A DNA stretch of 64,000 nucleotides from Narthecium ossifragum (Eukaryota > Streptophyta > Magnoliopsida > Dioscoreales > Nartheciaceae), in the NCBI GenBank assembly GCA_963920575.1, contig OY986965.1, positions 15,080,290 to 15,144,289 of the forward strand. Direction: 5' to 3'. A model generated the notes under the pieces. That model ran no database searches, was not told where the DNA came from, and saw nothing but the letters and a program-made list of their open reading frames with translations. Positions 21,872 through 33,500 of the stretch are shown piece after piece. Within the stretch, counting starts at the first letter, position 1. Each line of letters opens with the position of its first letter. The translations under genes were made by a program, and so were the position numbers.

Positions 21872-21885
21872 CCCCCCCTTCCTTC
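21872..21885 (-). other. Polypurine tract, family B
   Basis: Plus strand CCCCCCCTTCCTTC, that is GAAGGAAGGGGGGG in element sense, directly next to the 3' LTR. The hairpin word GCCTTG…CAAGGC lies a few bases upstream of it. Confidence 0.85.
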
Positions 21886-21951
21886 AAAATTGGCCTTGTC
21901 CTCAAGGCCAGAGTCAGGTCAGGTAGGATGGTTCCATGTGGCTGGTCAGAA

Positions 21952-22782
21952 TCAACTTGTTGCTGTAGTTCTGGACTCGGTGGGGGAGAAACCAGGTCGA
22001 TCCCATGTCGGGTCCAGTGGTAGCAGTGGCAGTGATGGATGAGCATCTGGCGGTCGATCTGACGGCTCAGGTAGCTCAAGGAATATGATCTTCAATGGCT
22101 CTCCTGGATCATGCTCATCATGTCCCATCAGTAGTGTTGCCCATGACCATAGGATGGGATCTGATGTCCATGGTCTGATCAGCTGTGCAGGGACTTGGCT
22201 TGAATCTTGGTCAAGCTGGCTTTGATCCAATCTGAAATGAAGATGGCTGGACCATGCTTCTGCTGCACTAGTCTGGACTTGGAATTGGTTGAACCAAGTT
22301 GAATCTTCAGCTGTGTTGAGTCGTACTATGGTCCAAACATGTCTGACTTGGTTGGCTCTACCGGTGTCAATCTGGACTTGAGTCAGTTGAGTCAAACTGG
22401 TGTTACCATCATAATCAGATCTAATCAGATTGAAGGAGATATCTGAATAAGGAGGGTAGCTCCTTTGATGGCTCATATCAACCTTTGAATGCTTGATCAA
22501 CGGCTGAGGATGCATCTGGATCACTTGGAGTTGATCTGGATGGTCCTGATTGCTGGGGACTCTTGGATCAGGTTCAGATCGAAGATCGGAACCACTGGAT
22601 CGAAGATCACGCTGATCAAACGGCTGGATCAAGTTGCAGTCTTGATCGGATGGCCGAGAAGCTGTCGGAGCTGGATCAACGGCGAAACGAGCTCGTCGGA
22701 GAGTGGCAACGACACAGGAAGCTTCGCAGTGACCTGGCGATTCCATCCGTACGGTTTGATCCCTGGATGGGGCTTCGAGCAC
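21952..22782 (-). pseudogene. Family B gag-like reading frame, C-terminal part
   Basis: A 276-residue frame rich in Ser, Pro, Gln and Asp, following a frameshift from the frame at 22862-23590. It has the block AEAWSSHLHFRLDQSQLD and ATLLMGHDEHDPGEPLK, both found in other B copies and, diverged, in family A (41741-42241). No known domain is recognised. Conservation between two families suggests either a real protein or a shared nucleotide-level function. Confidence 0.5.
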
Positions 22783-22861
22783 GCCGGATCTGAAGGTGGC
22801 GGCGCGGTGGAGTTCGTCGCGCGGTGTTCACCGGTGTTCTAGGCCGCGACGATGCTTGAGC

Positions 22862-23590
22862 TCATCGAGAACAGGTACGGGAAGGTCTTGGGACCTTTCT
22901 CGTGCGGTTTGATCTTGGGATCAACCTCGGTAAGTGGCGGAGTGAAGGACGGCGGAACAGGGGCTTTCGCCGGAGTTGGGTTCCGTCGATCCGAGCTTCG
23001 AACGTGGTCGTGGTCGGCCACGGTAGCTTCGGGGAAGGCCGCCTATGCTTCCCCGGTGTATAGGTGGAGAGGACGGCGTCGCAGGGCGGCGTTGGGGTGG
23101 CGGCTCGGGGACGACCCGTCGGCGCGGATGGTGAGCCGGGACGAAGTGTTGTCGGCTCCAGAGCGAGCCGGGCGAAAGGTAAGGGATGAGCCGCGGCTCG
23201 AGCCAAACCGGGAGGAGAGAGAATATCCCGGGAAAAATATGGAAAATTAGGTAAAATTCCAGGAAAATCATGGGAAGGTTCTAGAAGGTGTTCACCCGTA
23301 TCTAGCGGAGTTAAACTCGGAGTTACAATGGGAGTTGCTCTCGGAGTTGTAATTGGAGTTGCAGCCGAAGTTGCAGACGGAGTCATAACCCGAGTTGGCT
23401 CGGGGTCAGATTCCGTAATCTGGATTGCAGCTGGAGTAGGGGTCTGGCTCAGAGTCTGAGTTACCGTTAACCACCTATTGGAGATATGCTCCCACTTCAG
23501 GCTGGTGCGCTCCAAGTTTCTGCTTTGGCGTTCCATCAAAGTTGAACATAGCTTCAACTGGTCCAAACTTTCCTGGGGTACTCCGTACAT
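22862..23590 (-). pseudogene. Family B gag-like reading frame, N-terminal part
   Basis: The 242-residue frame starts MYGVPQESLDQLKLC about 65 bp below the primer site, has a helical start (LMERQSRNLERTSLKWEHI) and then Thr/Pro repeats such as ATPITTPRATPIVTP. Placement just after the primer site is where gag starts. In the copy at 49353-50741 the N- and C-terminal parts are in one frame. Confidence 0.5.
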
Positions 23591-23639
23591 GGTGGCGAAG
23601 TTTCCAGTAGGGTCTGAACCGCACAGTCGGTGGAACGGA

Positions 23640-23651
23640 GCTCTGATACCA
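23640..23651 (-). other. Primer-binding site for initiator-Met tRNA, family B
   Basis: The minus strand reads TGGTATCAGAGC, a 12-base match to the 3' end of plant initiator-Met tRNA, three bases (ACT) after the LTR end TCGTAACA. Confidence 0.92.
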
Positions 23652-23654
23652 AGT

Positions 23655-26462
23655 TGTTACGAGCGGTCTACTCATGATCCTCTCGTAATGGGTCTCTACT
23701 GCACCAATCGATCAAAATTGGCCTGATCGGACTTGATTTGAGTCCAATGGGCTAAAGCTGGATCGGATCTGGTTCAGATCTGGCTCAGATTGGGGTAGGA
23801 CTCGACTGGGTCAAGTCTGGATTGGTTGATTGGCTCTTGGAATTGAATCTGGCTCGGATTGGGCTAAGTGGCTTGGCTGAAACGGCTAGGAGTGGGTTAA
23901 GTGGCTGAGCCAAATCAGATTGGGCTGAGTCTGAATCAACTGGCTGGCTGAACCAAGTTAGAGTTGGCTGTACCAACTTGGTTGGGCTGAACCGGAGTTG
24001 ATCCAAGGGCTGTGGTTCGCCGGAGTAGATCGCCGGCGTAGGGACGGCGGCGGCGGTCGAGATACTTCCAGGAAGGGTCGCCTGGAGGTGGGGAAGAGAT
24101 CCGAAGGGTTGGATTGGTCGGAGAATGGCTGGATCAACGGGATCTAGGAGGTGGCCGGCGGTGGGTTTAGAGGGGATCGACGTCGGGGACGACGGCGGGC
24201 TTCGGGAGTGGCTTAGGAAGGTTGGGATCGGGTCTAAGGAGGTCGGCTATCGGTTTAGAGTGGGTTGGAGGTAAGATAGGGGTCGGACGCGGCTTGCCGG
24301 TAATGGGGACGGAGATCGGGTTCGCCGAGGACGGCGCCGAAGGCGATGGGAGACGGCGGGGAAGGGCTGGCCGGAGTCGTGGTGCCAAGGGGAAGAGGAT
24401 GGCGGGTTTAGAAGGCGACGGGGGTGGCCGGAGAGGGGAGAACGGCGGTAGGGTAGGGTTTGACCACGGAAGAGAAGATGGGGAAGAAGATGAACAGTGC
24501 TGGGGTGACGTGGCGGTGGGGTCGCTGACGTGGCGGAGAGAGAAAGTGACGGGGAGAATGTTACGAGCGGTCTACTCGTGATCCTCTCGTAATGGGTCTC
24601 TACTGCTCCAATCGATCAGAATCGGCCTGATCGGACTTGATTTGAGTCCAATGGGCTGAAGCTGGATCGAATCTGGTTCAGATCTGGCTCAGATTGGGGT
24701 AGGACTCTTCTGGGTCAAGTCTGGATTGGTTGATTGGCTCTTGGAATTGAATCTGGCTCGGATTGGGCTAAGTGGCTTGGCTGAACCGGCTAGGAGTGGG
24801 TTAAGTGGCTGAGCCAAATCAGATTGGGCTGAGTCTGAATCAACTGGCTGGCTGAACCAAGTTAGAGTTGGCTGAGCCAACTTGGTTGGGCTGAACCGGA
24901 GTTGATCCAAGGGCTGTGGTTCGCCGGAGTAGATCGCCGGCGTAGGGACGGCGGCGGCGGTCGGGATACTTCCAGGAAGGGTCGCCTGGAGGTGGGGATG
25001 AGATCTAACGGCTCGGATTGGTCGGAGAATGGCTAGATCAACGGGATCTTGGAGGTGGCCGGCGGTGGGTTTAGAGGGGATCAACGTCGGGGACGACGGC
25101 GGGCTTCGGGAGTGGCTTAGGAAGGTTGGGATTGGGTCTAAGGAGGTCGGCTATGGGTTTAGAGTGGGTTGGAGGTAAGATACGGGTCGGAAGTGGGGTT
25201 GACGGCGATGGGGACGGAGCCGGGTTGTTGGGTTGCCGTGGGGATCACCGGAGAAGATGGAGTGGGGTGACGGAAAAGTGATGGGCGGGGTCGTGGTGGC
25301 TCGGGGAAGAGAATGGAGGTCTTGGATGGCGAAGGGGCTGGCCGGAGAGGAGGTAGGGAAGGATGCCGGCGGTGGAGCTTAGGGTTTGGCACGGGAGAGA
25401 AGAGGGAGGAAGGAGATGCTGACGTGGCAGGTGACTGGGAGAGAGGGCTGACGTGGAGGAGAGAGAAAGTGACGGGAGATAGAGAAACACTGGTGGAGGC
25501 GGTGCCGGCTGCGGAGAAGATGACCGACGGGGAAGAAGGTGGATCTATGCTGGATATCTGGTGGAATCTACTTTACTTCTACTCCTATGATATTCTACTC
25601 CTATAATAATTTATCAACTACTCTTAATCATTCATCTCATGCATTCATTCATCATGCATCATAACCTAATACAAACTACTAAGGTCCTTTTATAGAGACC
25701 TTGACATAGTCCTAATTCAATAAGAAAACCCCCTTGCTTAATTAGCAAGTAATAAGGTTTCTGACTCAACTCAACTTCCTAACTCAAAGGGACTCTTAAT
25801 TAATCCCTAACAATCAACTAGGACTCAATAAAAGACTAATGATAAATACTAATTAAATACTCTACTTTGAACTAGGGAAGACCAAGTCAAACTAGGAAAG
25901 AGGCTGAACCAGTTTGGTTCCTCTTCTGGGTTCGGGTCCAGTTGGTCGAGTTGGATCGACTCGTATCAGAGAAGGAAATTGAAGGTGAAGGCGATGCCGG
26001 CTGCGGAGAAGATGACCGACGGGGAAGAAGATGGATCTATGGTAGATATCGGGTGGAAGCTATATTATCTCTACTCCTATGATATTCTACTCCTATGATA
26101 ATTTATCAACTACTCTTAATCATTCATCTCATCATTCATCATTCATCATAACCTAATACAAACTACTAAGGTCCTTTTATAGAGACCTGACAGAGTCTTA
26201 ATCCAACTAAAAAACCCTCTTGCTTAATTAGCAAGTAATAAGGCTTTCAAACTCAACTCAACTTCCTAACTCAAAGATACTCTTAATTAATTCCTAACAA
26301 TCAAATATCAACTAGGACTCAATAAAAGAGTAATGATAAATACTAATTAAATACTCTAGTTTGAACTAGGGAAGTCCAAGTCAAACTAGGAAAGAGGTTG
26401 AACCAGCTTGGTTCCTCTTCTGGGTTCGGGTCCAGTTGGTCGAGTCGGATCGACTCGTATCA
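23655..26462 (-). repeat. Family B 5' LTR, split by a family B solo LTR
   Basis: Begins TGTTACGAGCGG at 23655, breaks at 24558, resumes at 25974 and ends CTCGTATCA at 26462. Net length is about 1.39 kb. It matches the 3' LTR at 20467-21871 closely throughout. Confidence 0.9.
24559..25968 (-). mobile_element. Family B solo LTR inside a family B LTR (1410 bp)
   Basis: Perfect duplication GAGAA (24554-24558 and 25969-25973). Ends TGTTACGAGCGG and CTCGTATCA. The surrounding B LTR reads continuously if this unit and one GAGAA are removed, so it is a separate, later insertion into the same family. Confidence 0.92.
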
Positions 26463-29400
26463 CCTTAAGAGAGTTCTAGTCCAACCTGAATACTACTTTG
26501 CTTTAATCAGCAAGTAACTAGACTTTCCTAATAAGACTCAATCTTATCTCAACTTTCTAATAACAAGGACTCATAATAAGAACTGATTTAATCAAATCAT
26601 AAACTGAACTCAATCTAGGAAACTGACTCAATCAAGATAACTACTAACTAGGAAATCAACTAAGTAACCAAACCAGCTTGGGGATAGGAATCCTTTTCGC
26701 GGGTTGGGCTTAGGACGCCCAAAGGGACCTGGTTGCAGCCAGCTCCTTGGCGTGGGCCCACCCAAGCAAGGGCGTGGGTCCCTTCTTGGATTGGCTCAGT
26801 TCGTCCTCGTATCAGAAGAAGACCTGGACTTTAGGCCTAGGCATCCTAATGCAAACCCATTGACTAAGGATCCAGATGGCACCCAAGATGAGGCAGACTA
26901 TGTTCCTGATGATAGTCACTACCACCCATGCAGTGACAGTGAGGAAGATGAAGATGATATGCATATGTCTGAGGATAACATTGATTATGTGCCTAAGTAT
27001 GAAGGGGTCATGGCCAATGTTGACATGGAAAATCCCAATTTAAATGTGGGTTCTAAGTTCAAAGATGTAGACCAACTCAGGCTTGCACTTAGGCAACATT
27101 CCATCAAGCATAACTACGAGTTCTTTATCAAGAAGAGTGACAAGAGCAGGGTGACTGTCAAATGCAGAGATCTTGACTGCATCTGGAGGATTTATGCATC
27201 AAGACTTTATGATGGGAAGACATTTGAGGTCAAGACAGTGAGGGGGGATCACATATGTTTTGGCCGCAATGCAGCTGGAGGGGAGATGGCCACTTCAGCA
27301 TGGATTTCAAGTAAGATTACCCAGTTGATGGCAGATAATCCAAAGGTTAGACCTAGGGACATAAGTAAGCTCATGTGGGATAAGTATCAAGTCAGAGTAT
27401 CATACATGAAGTGTTGGAGGGGCAAAGAGCTTGCATATGAACAGGTATATTGGTAACATTGATGATTCTTTCAATGATGTTCCTAGTTTGAGAGAGGAGC
27501 TGCTTGTGAGAAGCCCTGGAAGTGTGATTGAGTATACAGAGGGCCCAGACCATACCTTTGAGAGATTCTTCTGTTGTTTCAAGGCATGCATGGATGGGTT
27601 CATTGCAGGATGCATGCCTTTTTTGGGTGTTGACTCAACCCATCTGAAGGGTAGGTATCTGGGTCAGCTAATGGCAGCTATAGCTTTGGATGGTAACAAT
27701 GGGTTGCTTCCAGTTGCTTTTGCTATGGTTGAGTCTGAGTGTGGGAATGCATGGAGGTGGTTCTTTGAGATATTGTCAGTAGCTATGGATGGTAGGGTTG
27801 ATGACTTGACAGTCATCTCTGATCAAGACAAAGGCATAAAAGAAGCTATGCAAGTGGTCCTACCTAATGCAGAACACAGGATATGTATGTGGCACTATTA
27901 CAAGAATTTTCGGAAGGTGTTTCCAGGAGATACCTTTGAGACTGCTGTGTGGAATGCTGCTAGGGCATTCACAGAACATGAGTTTGCTGCTGCCATAGCA
28001 GAGGTCCTAGGGAACTCAAATGGAGAAGCTGTTGTTGCTCATTTGGGGGCCATTAATAGTACATGGTCAAGGCACACCTTCAAGGATACTGGTAAGAATA
28101 TCTACATATGTAACAACTTGTCAGAGTCATTTAATTCCTGGGTATCAAATGAGAGATTTCTGCCATGTGTTGGGTTGGTGGACATGTTGAGGAGGAAGGT
28201 CATGACCAAAATGGATTTGCGAAGGAGGCTGTCAAGTAGGGGGAAGGGAAACTTGGTTCCTAATGTCAGGAAGTATGTAACTGATTTGTCAAGGAATTTA
28301 GGAGGTTACTCAGTAGTTATGGCAAGTGAATCCAGAGCAGAGGTGACATCTCCTTATGATAGGAATGAGGTTGACCTTGAAAAGCATACATTCAATTGTA
28401 GAAGATGGCAGCTGTCAGGCATGCCTTGTTTTCATGCTGCAGCAGTAATAGGTCAAGCAAGGAACCCAAATTGGGAAAGTTTTGTCCATGAATACTTCAG
28501 CTTGCAAAGGTATATATAAGTAACTATACAATATCCATGATTAAATAACCAAACATTGACCTGCAGCTATATGATGTGATACAGATACAGGGCAGCTTAT
28601 GAAGGGTTCATCAGTACACTACCAGATAAAGATCAGTGGAAAAAGATTGATCTTGGCTATACCTTGCTTCCACCCCATACACAGAGGCCTAGAGGCAGGC
28701 CAAAGAAGAAGCGCATCCGAGGAGCAGATGAGAGGACAAAGAGTAAAAGACTACATAGGTGCTCAAGATGCAAGAAGTGGAGCCACCATCAGAACACCTG
28801 CAAGGAACCTTTAGTTGGAAGAGTTGAAGAAGATGGTGAAGGGTCTCGAAGTCAGGGGTAAACACTTAGCTTTTGATGGATTTCTTATGTACCAGTTGAA
28901 TGAATATGTTAACAATTCATGCAGGGGTGCATCTAGGACTGAGACTGGCCGTGGAGATGCTGGAGCCAGGGGTGTTAGAGGTAGAGGGAGAGGCGGAGTC
29001 GGAGGAAGAGGAAGAGGTGGACCTAGGGGTGGGGGCGATCGTGCTGGTGTGGCCATGGGGAGTTCTGATGCCAGGGGTGGCAGGGAAAGAAGAAGAGGAA
29101 GAGGAAGAGGTGGGAGAAGGCCAACAAATTTTGATGTAGGGCAGATGTACTATAGGTAAGTACTTAGTATAGTAATTGACAGTTTACTAGTGCTTGTGGG
29201 TTTGACAATAAAATCTGAAACTTTGGCAACATAATTGACACAGTCAGCCTGCAATGACCCCTCATGGACTGGGGATGGGCCTTTATACACCTGATGACAC
29301 AGCTCCCGAGCCATGAGAGTTAAAGCTGCAGTCAAAAGAGGAGGAGGGCAAGGTAGGGGCACAAGAGGAGGTAAAGGCATGATACGAGGTCGAACCAAGC

Positions 29401-29638
29401 TCAGCTTGGGCAAACCCAACCCACGCCAAGGAAGGACTTGATCGAGTCTAGTCCTAGATGTGCAAGCCGAGCCCTAGCTGAACTGGCTTCAAGCCCAAGC
29501 CCGAGCATGGCCTGGACTAAGACCCACGCCCAGGAGGAACTAAGGAGGTCCCACGCAGGTCGGACCCCACCTCCTAGCTGACCCGACCATGGACCAAGCC
29601 AAGACCAAGTCCACGCCCAAGCATGGATCCATAGTCCC

Positions 29639-30592
29639 TGATACGAGGTCAAACCAAGCTCAGCCTGGGCTAGCCCAACCCACGACAAGGAAGGACTTGA
29701 TCGAGTCTAGTCCTAAATGTGCAATCCTAGCCCTAGCTGAACTGGCTTCAAGCCCAAGCCCGAGCATGGGCTGGACCAAGGAGCAGGTCCCACGCAGGTC
29801 GGACCCCACCTCCTAGCTGACCCGACCATGGACCAAGCCAAGACCAAGTCACGCCCAAGCATGGATCCATAGTCCCGGCCTTGGAACCAGGTCCCAAGCC
29901 TAATCCGGCATTAGGGATCCTAATCCCTAGCTGGATCACTTTCTTAGTTGGTTATTAGTTGATTTATTAGTTTGGATTATGATTGGTTCAGTTTTCTATT
30001 AGTAGTTATCTTGATTGAGTCTTATTATGAAAGGATTAAAACTTGCTGATTATAGCAAGATAGTAGCTATCTGATTAGATCTTATTGAGGCCTCTATAAA
30101 ATGACCTCCATAGCTTGTATTAGGCATGGACTAATTTATGAGAGTTATTATTTAGTACAGATAAATCCTAGGAGTAGAAGTAATTAGGAGTAGCTGTAAC
30201 CCTAATTCCACAAACCACCAGCCACCTTCACCCTTCTCTCTCTACAGTCGGATTCTTCTCCACCAGCCGGCCACTATCATCACCGCCGCTACCCGCCACC
30301 TCCGCCGTCCAACCCCAAGTCCCCGGCATCCCCTTGGCTGCCGTGCTTCCCTCCACCACGTTCTCCAAGGCTTGGATCTCCAAGAGAAGCCAGCCAATCC
30401 TAGAAGAGCTGCAAGGTATCCCTCTTCTCATCCATCTCCTCCTCTAGTCTTCGCTTTTCTCATCGAATACCTAAGATCCTTCTCGTAAAACCCTAAAGGT
30501 ATCTCTCGAACTAGCCATAGATTTGGCTAAAGAGGATCTGAGACAAGGCAAGAGACCATGTACGAAAGCCCTATAGAAGGTGCATCGTAACA
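29639..30592 (+). repeat. Family A 5' LTR, second layer
   Basis: Starts TGATACGAGGTC, ends GTGCATCGTAACA, followed by the primer site. It pairs with 38219-39200. Confidence 0.9.
30042..30100 (+). promoter_or_regulatory. LTR promoter: conserved hairpin and TATA box, family A
   Basis: CTTGCTGATTATAGCAAG (30042-30059) is an inverted repeat about 35 bp upstream of TATAAA (30095-30100) in GAGGCCTCTATAAAATGACC. The pair is found at similar spacing in A, A2, B and D LTRs although the bases between differ. The expected transcription start is near CTTGTATTAGG. Confidence 0.65.
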
Positions 30593-30636
30593 ACTTGGTA
30601 TCAGAGCTCCGTTTCGCGGACTGTGTCGCCCAAAGC

Positions 30637-31433
30637 TGATACGAGGTCGAACTGAGCCATCCCAAGAAGGGACCCACGTCTCTGCTTGGGTGGGCCCATG
30701 CCAAGGAGTTGGCTGTACCCAGATCCCTTTGGGTGTCCTAAGCCTAACCAGCCAAAAGGATTCCTATTTCCTAGCTAGTTTGCTTACTTAGTTGATTTCC
30801 TAGTTTGAGTTCAATTTGTGCTTAGCCAATTTTGGTTGAGTCAAGTAACCTGCTTACCTAGTTCATTCCTGATTATTAGGAGTCAGTTTGAGTTGAATTA
30901 GTAAGAGTCTTTTACTTGCTGTCCAAGCAAGAAGGTATTCATGTTATAGTAGGACTCTCTTGAGGCCTCTATAAAAGAACCTCCATAGCTTGTATTATGC
31001 ATGACGAATTATGAGAATAAAATAGAGTTATTAGTAGGATAATTTAGGAGTAGCTGTAAACCTAGGAGTAGCTGTAACCTAGTTTCCTCATAATCCACCA
31101 GCCACCTTCATCTCTCTCTACAGCCGGTCCTTCTCCATCATCGGTCTCCTTCTCCGCTGCCGTCCACTCCTTCGCCACCATCATCACCACTACTAGCCAT
31201 CATCCACGTTCTCCAAGGCTTGGATCTCCAAGAGAAGCCAGCCAACCATTGAGGAAGCTGCAAGGTAATCCTCTTCCCCATCCATCTCTCTCCTCCGGTT
31301 TTCAGCCTTCCTTGTCGAATACCTAGGGTGCTTCTCCTAAAACCCTAAAGGTATATCTCGACCTAGCCATAGGAGGAGCCGAGACTAGGCAAGAGACCAG
31401 ATACGAAAGCCCTAGAGAAGGTGCATCGTATCA
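30637..31433 (+). repeat. Family A2 5' LTR
   Basis: Contains the hairpin CTTGCTGTCCAAGCAAG near 30916 and TATAAA at 30970-30975. Ends CATCGTATCA, followed by ACTTGGTATCAGAGC. Compared with the 3' LTR it lacks about 35 bp near 30825. Confidence 0.9.
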
Positions 31434-31495
31434 ACTTGGTATCAGAGCTCTTTCCTCCTACCTGTGCCGTCCAGAATCCTTTCGAAAGAGTCCAC

Positions 31496-32193
31496 ATGGC
31501 AAGAAGAGCACCTGGCCAAAACCCTAGTTATACCGCGGATTGCTCAACCCCTACACAAATCACTGTTCATCCGACTAGACCTACTCCTCTACCTGGTCAA
31601 ACATCTCTTCCACATCATCATCCCTTACTTCCATCATTATCCCTACAGATCTCTAACCCTAACCCTACTGTACCTGGCCGAGTTCCTCCACAACCATACC
31701 AGCCCCTATACCCGGCCCATGCCCAGCCTCCATACCAGCAGCCTATGCCACCTCCCTACGCACCGTACAACCCTAGTCTTCCCTACAATCCATCACCACC
31801 GTATCAGCCATTACCTACTCCCTACAACCAACCCAAACCTACAAACGCCAATGGCTATTTGAGTACAACTTGGACTCCGAATCCTACTGGAACTAGGATT
31901 ACAAATCCTGCTCCAACTAGGAATCTGAGTCAAACTCAGAGTACGACTTGGACTCAAAATCCTACTAGAACTAGGATTACAAATCCTACTCCAACTAGGA
32001 ATCCTAGTCAAAATTGGAGTACGGCTTACCCTACCGTTGAACAATGGAAGGAAGCTGTCCAAACTTGGAGCCCTCTACCTTACCCTTCTGCAGAACAGTG
32101 GGAAGCAATGATCAAAGGATATTCTCCTACAAATCTGACAAGCCCTACCAGAGTTCAGATTTCCAGAGAAAATACCATTCTAGCTACAACTTG
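31496..32193 (+). pseudogene. Family A2 proline-rich gag-like protein, N-terminal part
   Basis: Starts MARRAPGQNPSYTADC about 50 bp after the primer site, so its first 40 residues differ from family A. It then follows the same Pro/Tyr-rich segment, the TWTPNPTGTRITNPAPT repeats and AEQWEAMIKGYSPTN. The B solo LTR cuts the frame at 32194. The continuation after 33501 (near PKPSSTWIRTPHTPPTHE) is no longer in a good frame. Confidence 0.55.
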
Positions 32194-33495
32194 TGATACG
32201 AGTCGATCCGACTCGACCAACTGGGCCCGAACTCAGAAGAGGAACCAAACTGGTTCAACCTCTTTCCTAGTTTGACTTGGTCTTCCTTAGTTCAAACTAG
32301 AGTATTTAATTAGTATTTATCATTAGTCTTTTATATTTATTTGAGTCCTAGTTGATATTTGAGTTAGGAAGTTGAGTTGAGTCAGAAACCTTATTACTTG
32401 CTAATTAAGCAAGGGGGTTTTCTAGTGGATTAGGACTCTGTCAAGGTCTCTATCAAAGGACCTTAGTAGTTTGTATTAGGTAATGATGAATGAAGAGTTA
32501 TGAATTATTAGGAGTAGTTGATAAATTATCATAGGAGTAGAGATAATATAGCTTCCACCAGATATCCACCATAGATCCACCTTCTTCCCCGCAGCCGGCA
32601 CCGCCTCCACCAGTGTTTCTCTCTCTCCCGTCACTTTCTCTCTCCTCCACGTCAGCACCACGTCAGCACTCTCTCTCCTCGTCACTAGCCACTATTCATC
32701 GTCTCCCTCCCGTGGCCGAACCCTAGCTTCACCGTCGTCAGCCGTTCTCTCCCTCTCCGGCCAGCCCCGTCGCCACCTAAACCCGCCATCTTCTTCCCCT
32801 ACCTCCCACGACTCCGGCCATATCCCTTCCATCGCCTTCCACCTTCTCCGGCGTCTTCCCCGGCAACCTCATCTTCACAGCCACCGTCCGCCATCCGCCA
32901 AACGACCTGATCTCACCCGTAACCTTTCATAAAACCCTTCCCCGGCCTCCGTAGACCCGATCCCAACCATCCCTGACCATTCCCGGCCTCCAGCCGAGCT
33001 CCTCGTCGTCCCCGACGCCGGTGAACCCAACCCCGCCGCCCTCGACCTCTAGATCCCGCCGATCTAGCCCACCTCCGACCAATCCACTCCGGTGGATCTC
33101 TTCCCCCAACAACCCGCGACCCGTCCTACCACTATCCCGACCGCCGCCGCCGCCCCTACGCCGGCGATCCACTCCGGCGATCCTCAGCCGTCGGATATTC
33201 CTCAAGCCACTTGACCAAATTGGTTCAGTCCAGTCCAGTCCGGTTCAACCCAACCACTGATTCAGCCAGATCCAACTAATTGAACCTGGTCCACCTGATC
33301 CAGATCAATTCAGACTTGACCCAGTCAAGTCCCATCCAATCAGGCTCAGCCAGATCCGATCCAGCTCAAGCCAGATCCGATCCAGCTAGCCAATTCAGCC
33401 AATTGGACTCAAATCAAGTCCGATAAGGCCGATTCTGATCGATTGGAGCAGTAGAAACCCATCACGAGAGGATCACGAGTAGACCGCTCGTAACA
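32194..33495 (+). mobile_element. Family B solo LTR, fourth layer (1302 bp)
   Basis: Perfect duplication ACTTG (32189-32193 and 33496-33500). Starts TGATACGAGTCGATCC and ends CGCTCGTAACA. The sequence after the second ACTTG (GTATCAGAACCTAAACC) is partly like a primer site and partly like the A2 internal GATTGCGGAACCTAAACC. Because the A2 reading frame resumes at once, I call it a solo LTR. CCACGTCAGC words lie near 32646-32667. Confidence 0.85.
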
Positions 33496-33500
33496 ACTTG

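Larger units (their letters stand above)
20467..26462 (-). mobile_element. Family B LTR retrotransposon, complete, non-autonomous
   Basis: Perfect duplication CCTTA (20462-20466 and 26463-26467). Read on the minus strand: 5' LTR 23655-26462 (interrupted by a solo LTR), primer site, internal region 21872-23654, polypurine tract, 3' LTR 20467-21871. The internal region is only 1.8 kb and has no protease, reverse transcriptase, RNase H or integrase motifs. It encodes a Pro/Ser/Thr-rich protein. Movement must depend on enzymes from elsewhere. Inserted into the A2 solo LTR. Confidence 0.9.
19983..26814 (-). mobile_element. Family A2 solo LTR in the transposase exon, itself interrupted
   Basis: Perfect duplication GAAGA at 19978-19982 and 26815-26819. 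On the plus strand it starts TAATACGATGCACC (the first base pair expected as TG is mutated) and ends CCTCGTATCA. Net length is about 830 bp after removing the B element at 20467-26462. The distal part contains GGGACCCACG-type words like the A2 LTRs at 30637 and 35106. It splits codons of the transposase. Deleting it with one GAAGA restores the reading frame. Confidence 0.9.
18651..29316 (+). pseudogene. mudrA-like (MULE) transposase gene, disrupted
   Basis: Exon 1 has two tandem versions (18651-18733 or 18892-18989). Exon 2 runs 19245-19982 and resumes at 26820-28509 after an inserted solo LTR. Exon 3 is 28567-28857, exon 4 28925-29155, and a probable last exon 29244-29316. Domain order: an N-terminal IKLYHSGFW domain, an Ala/Thr/Gly-rich linker, the MuDR DNA-binding domain (VTVKCRDLDCIWRIYAS), the MULE catalytic domain (FLGVDSTHLKG, VISDQDKGI, HRICMWHYYKNFRK), a SWIM zinc finger (FNCRRWQLSGMPCFHAA), a CCHC knuckle (CSRCKKWSHHQNTC) and an Arg/Gly-rich tail. 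Defects: the solo LTR, one extra T at 27450-27451 shifting the frame, and a TGA at the start of exon 3. Otherwise well preserved, so it died fairly recently. Confidence 0.9.

Noticed and set aside
26704..26819. N-terminal extension of the transposase frame (GLGRPKGPGC…)
   Set aside because: This is inserted LTR sequence; the true exon resumes at 26820 after the GAAGA duplication.
31811..32062. Ser/Arg-rich minus-strand frames (SRTLSLTRIPSWSRI type), also near 36293, 40527 and 59195
   Set aside because: Exact antisense shadows of the NPTGTRIT repeats.
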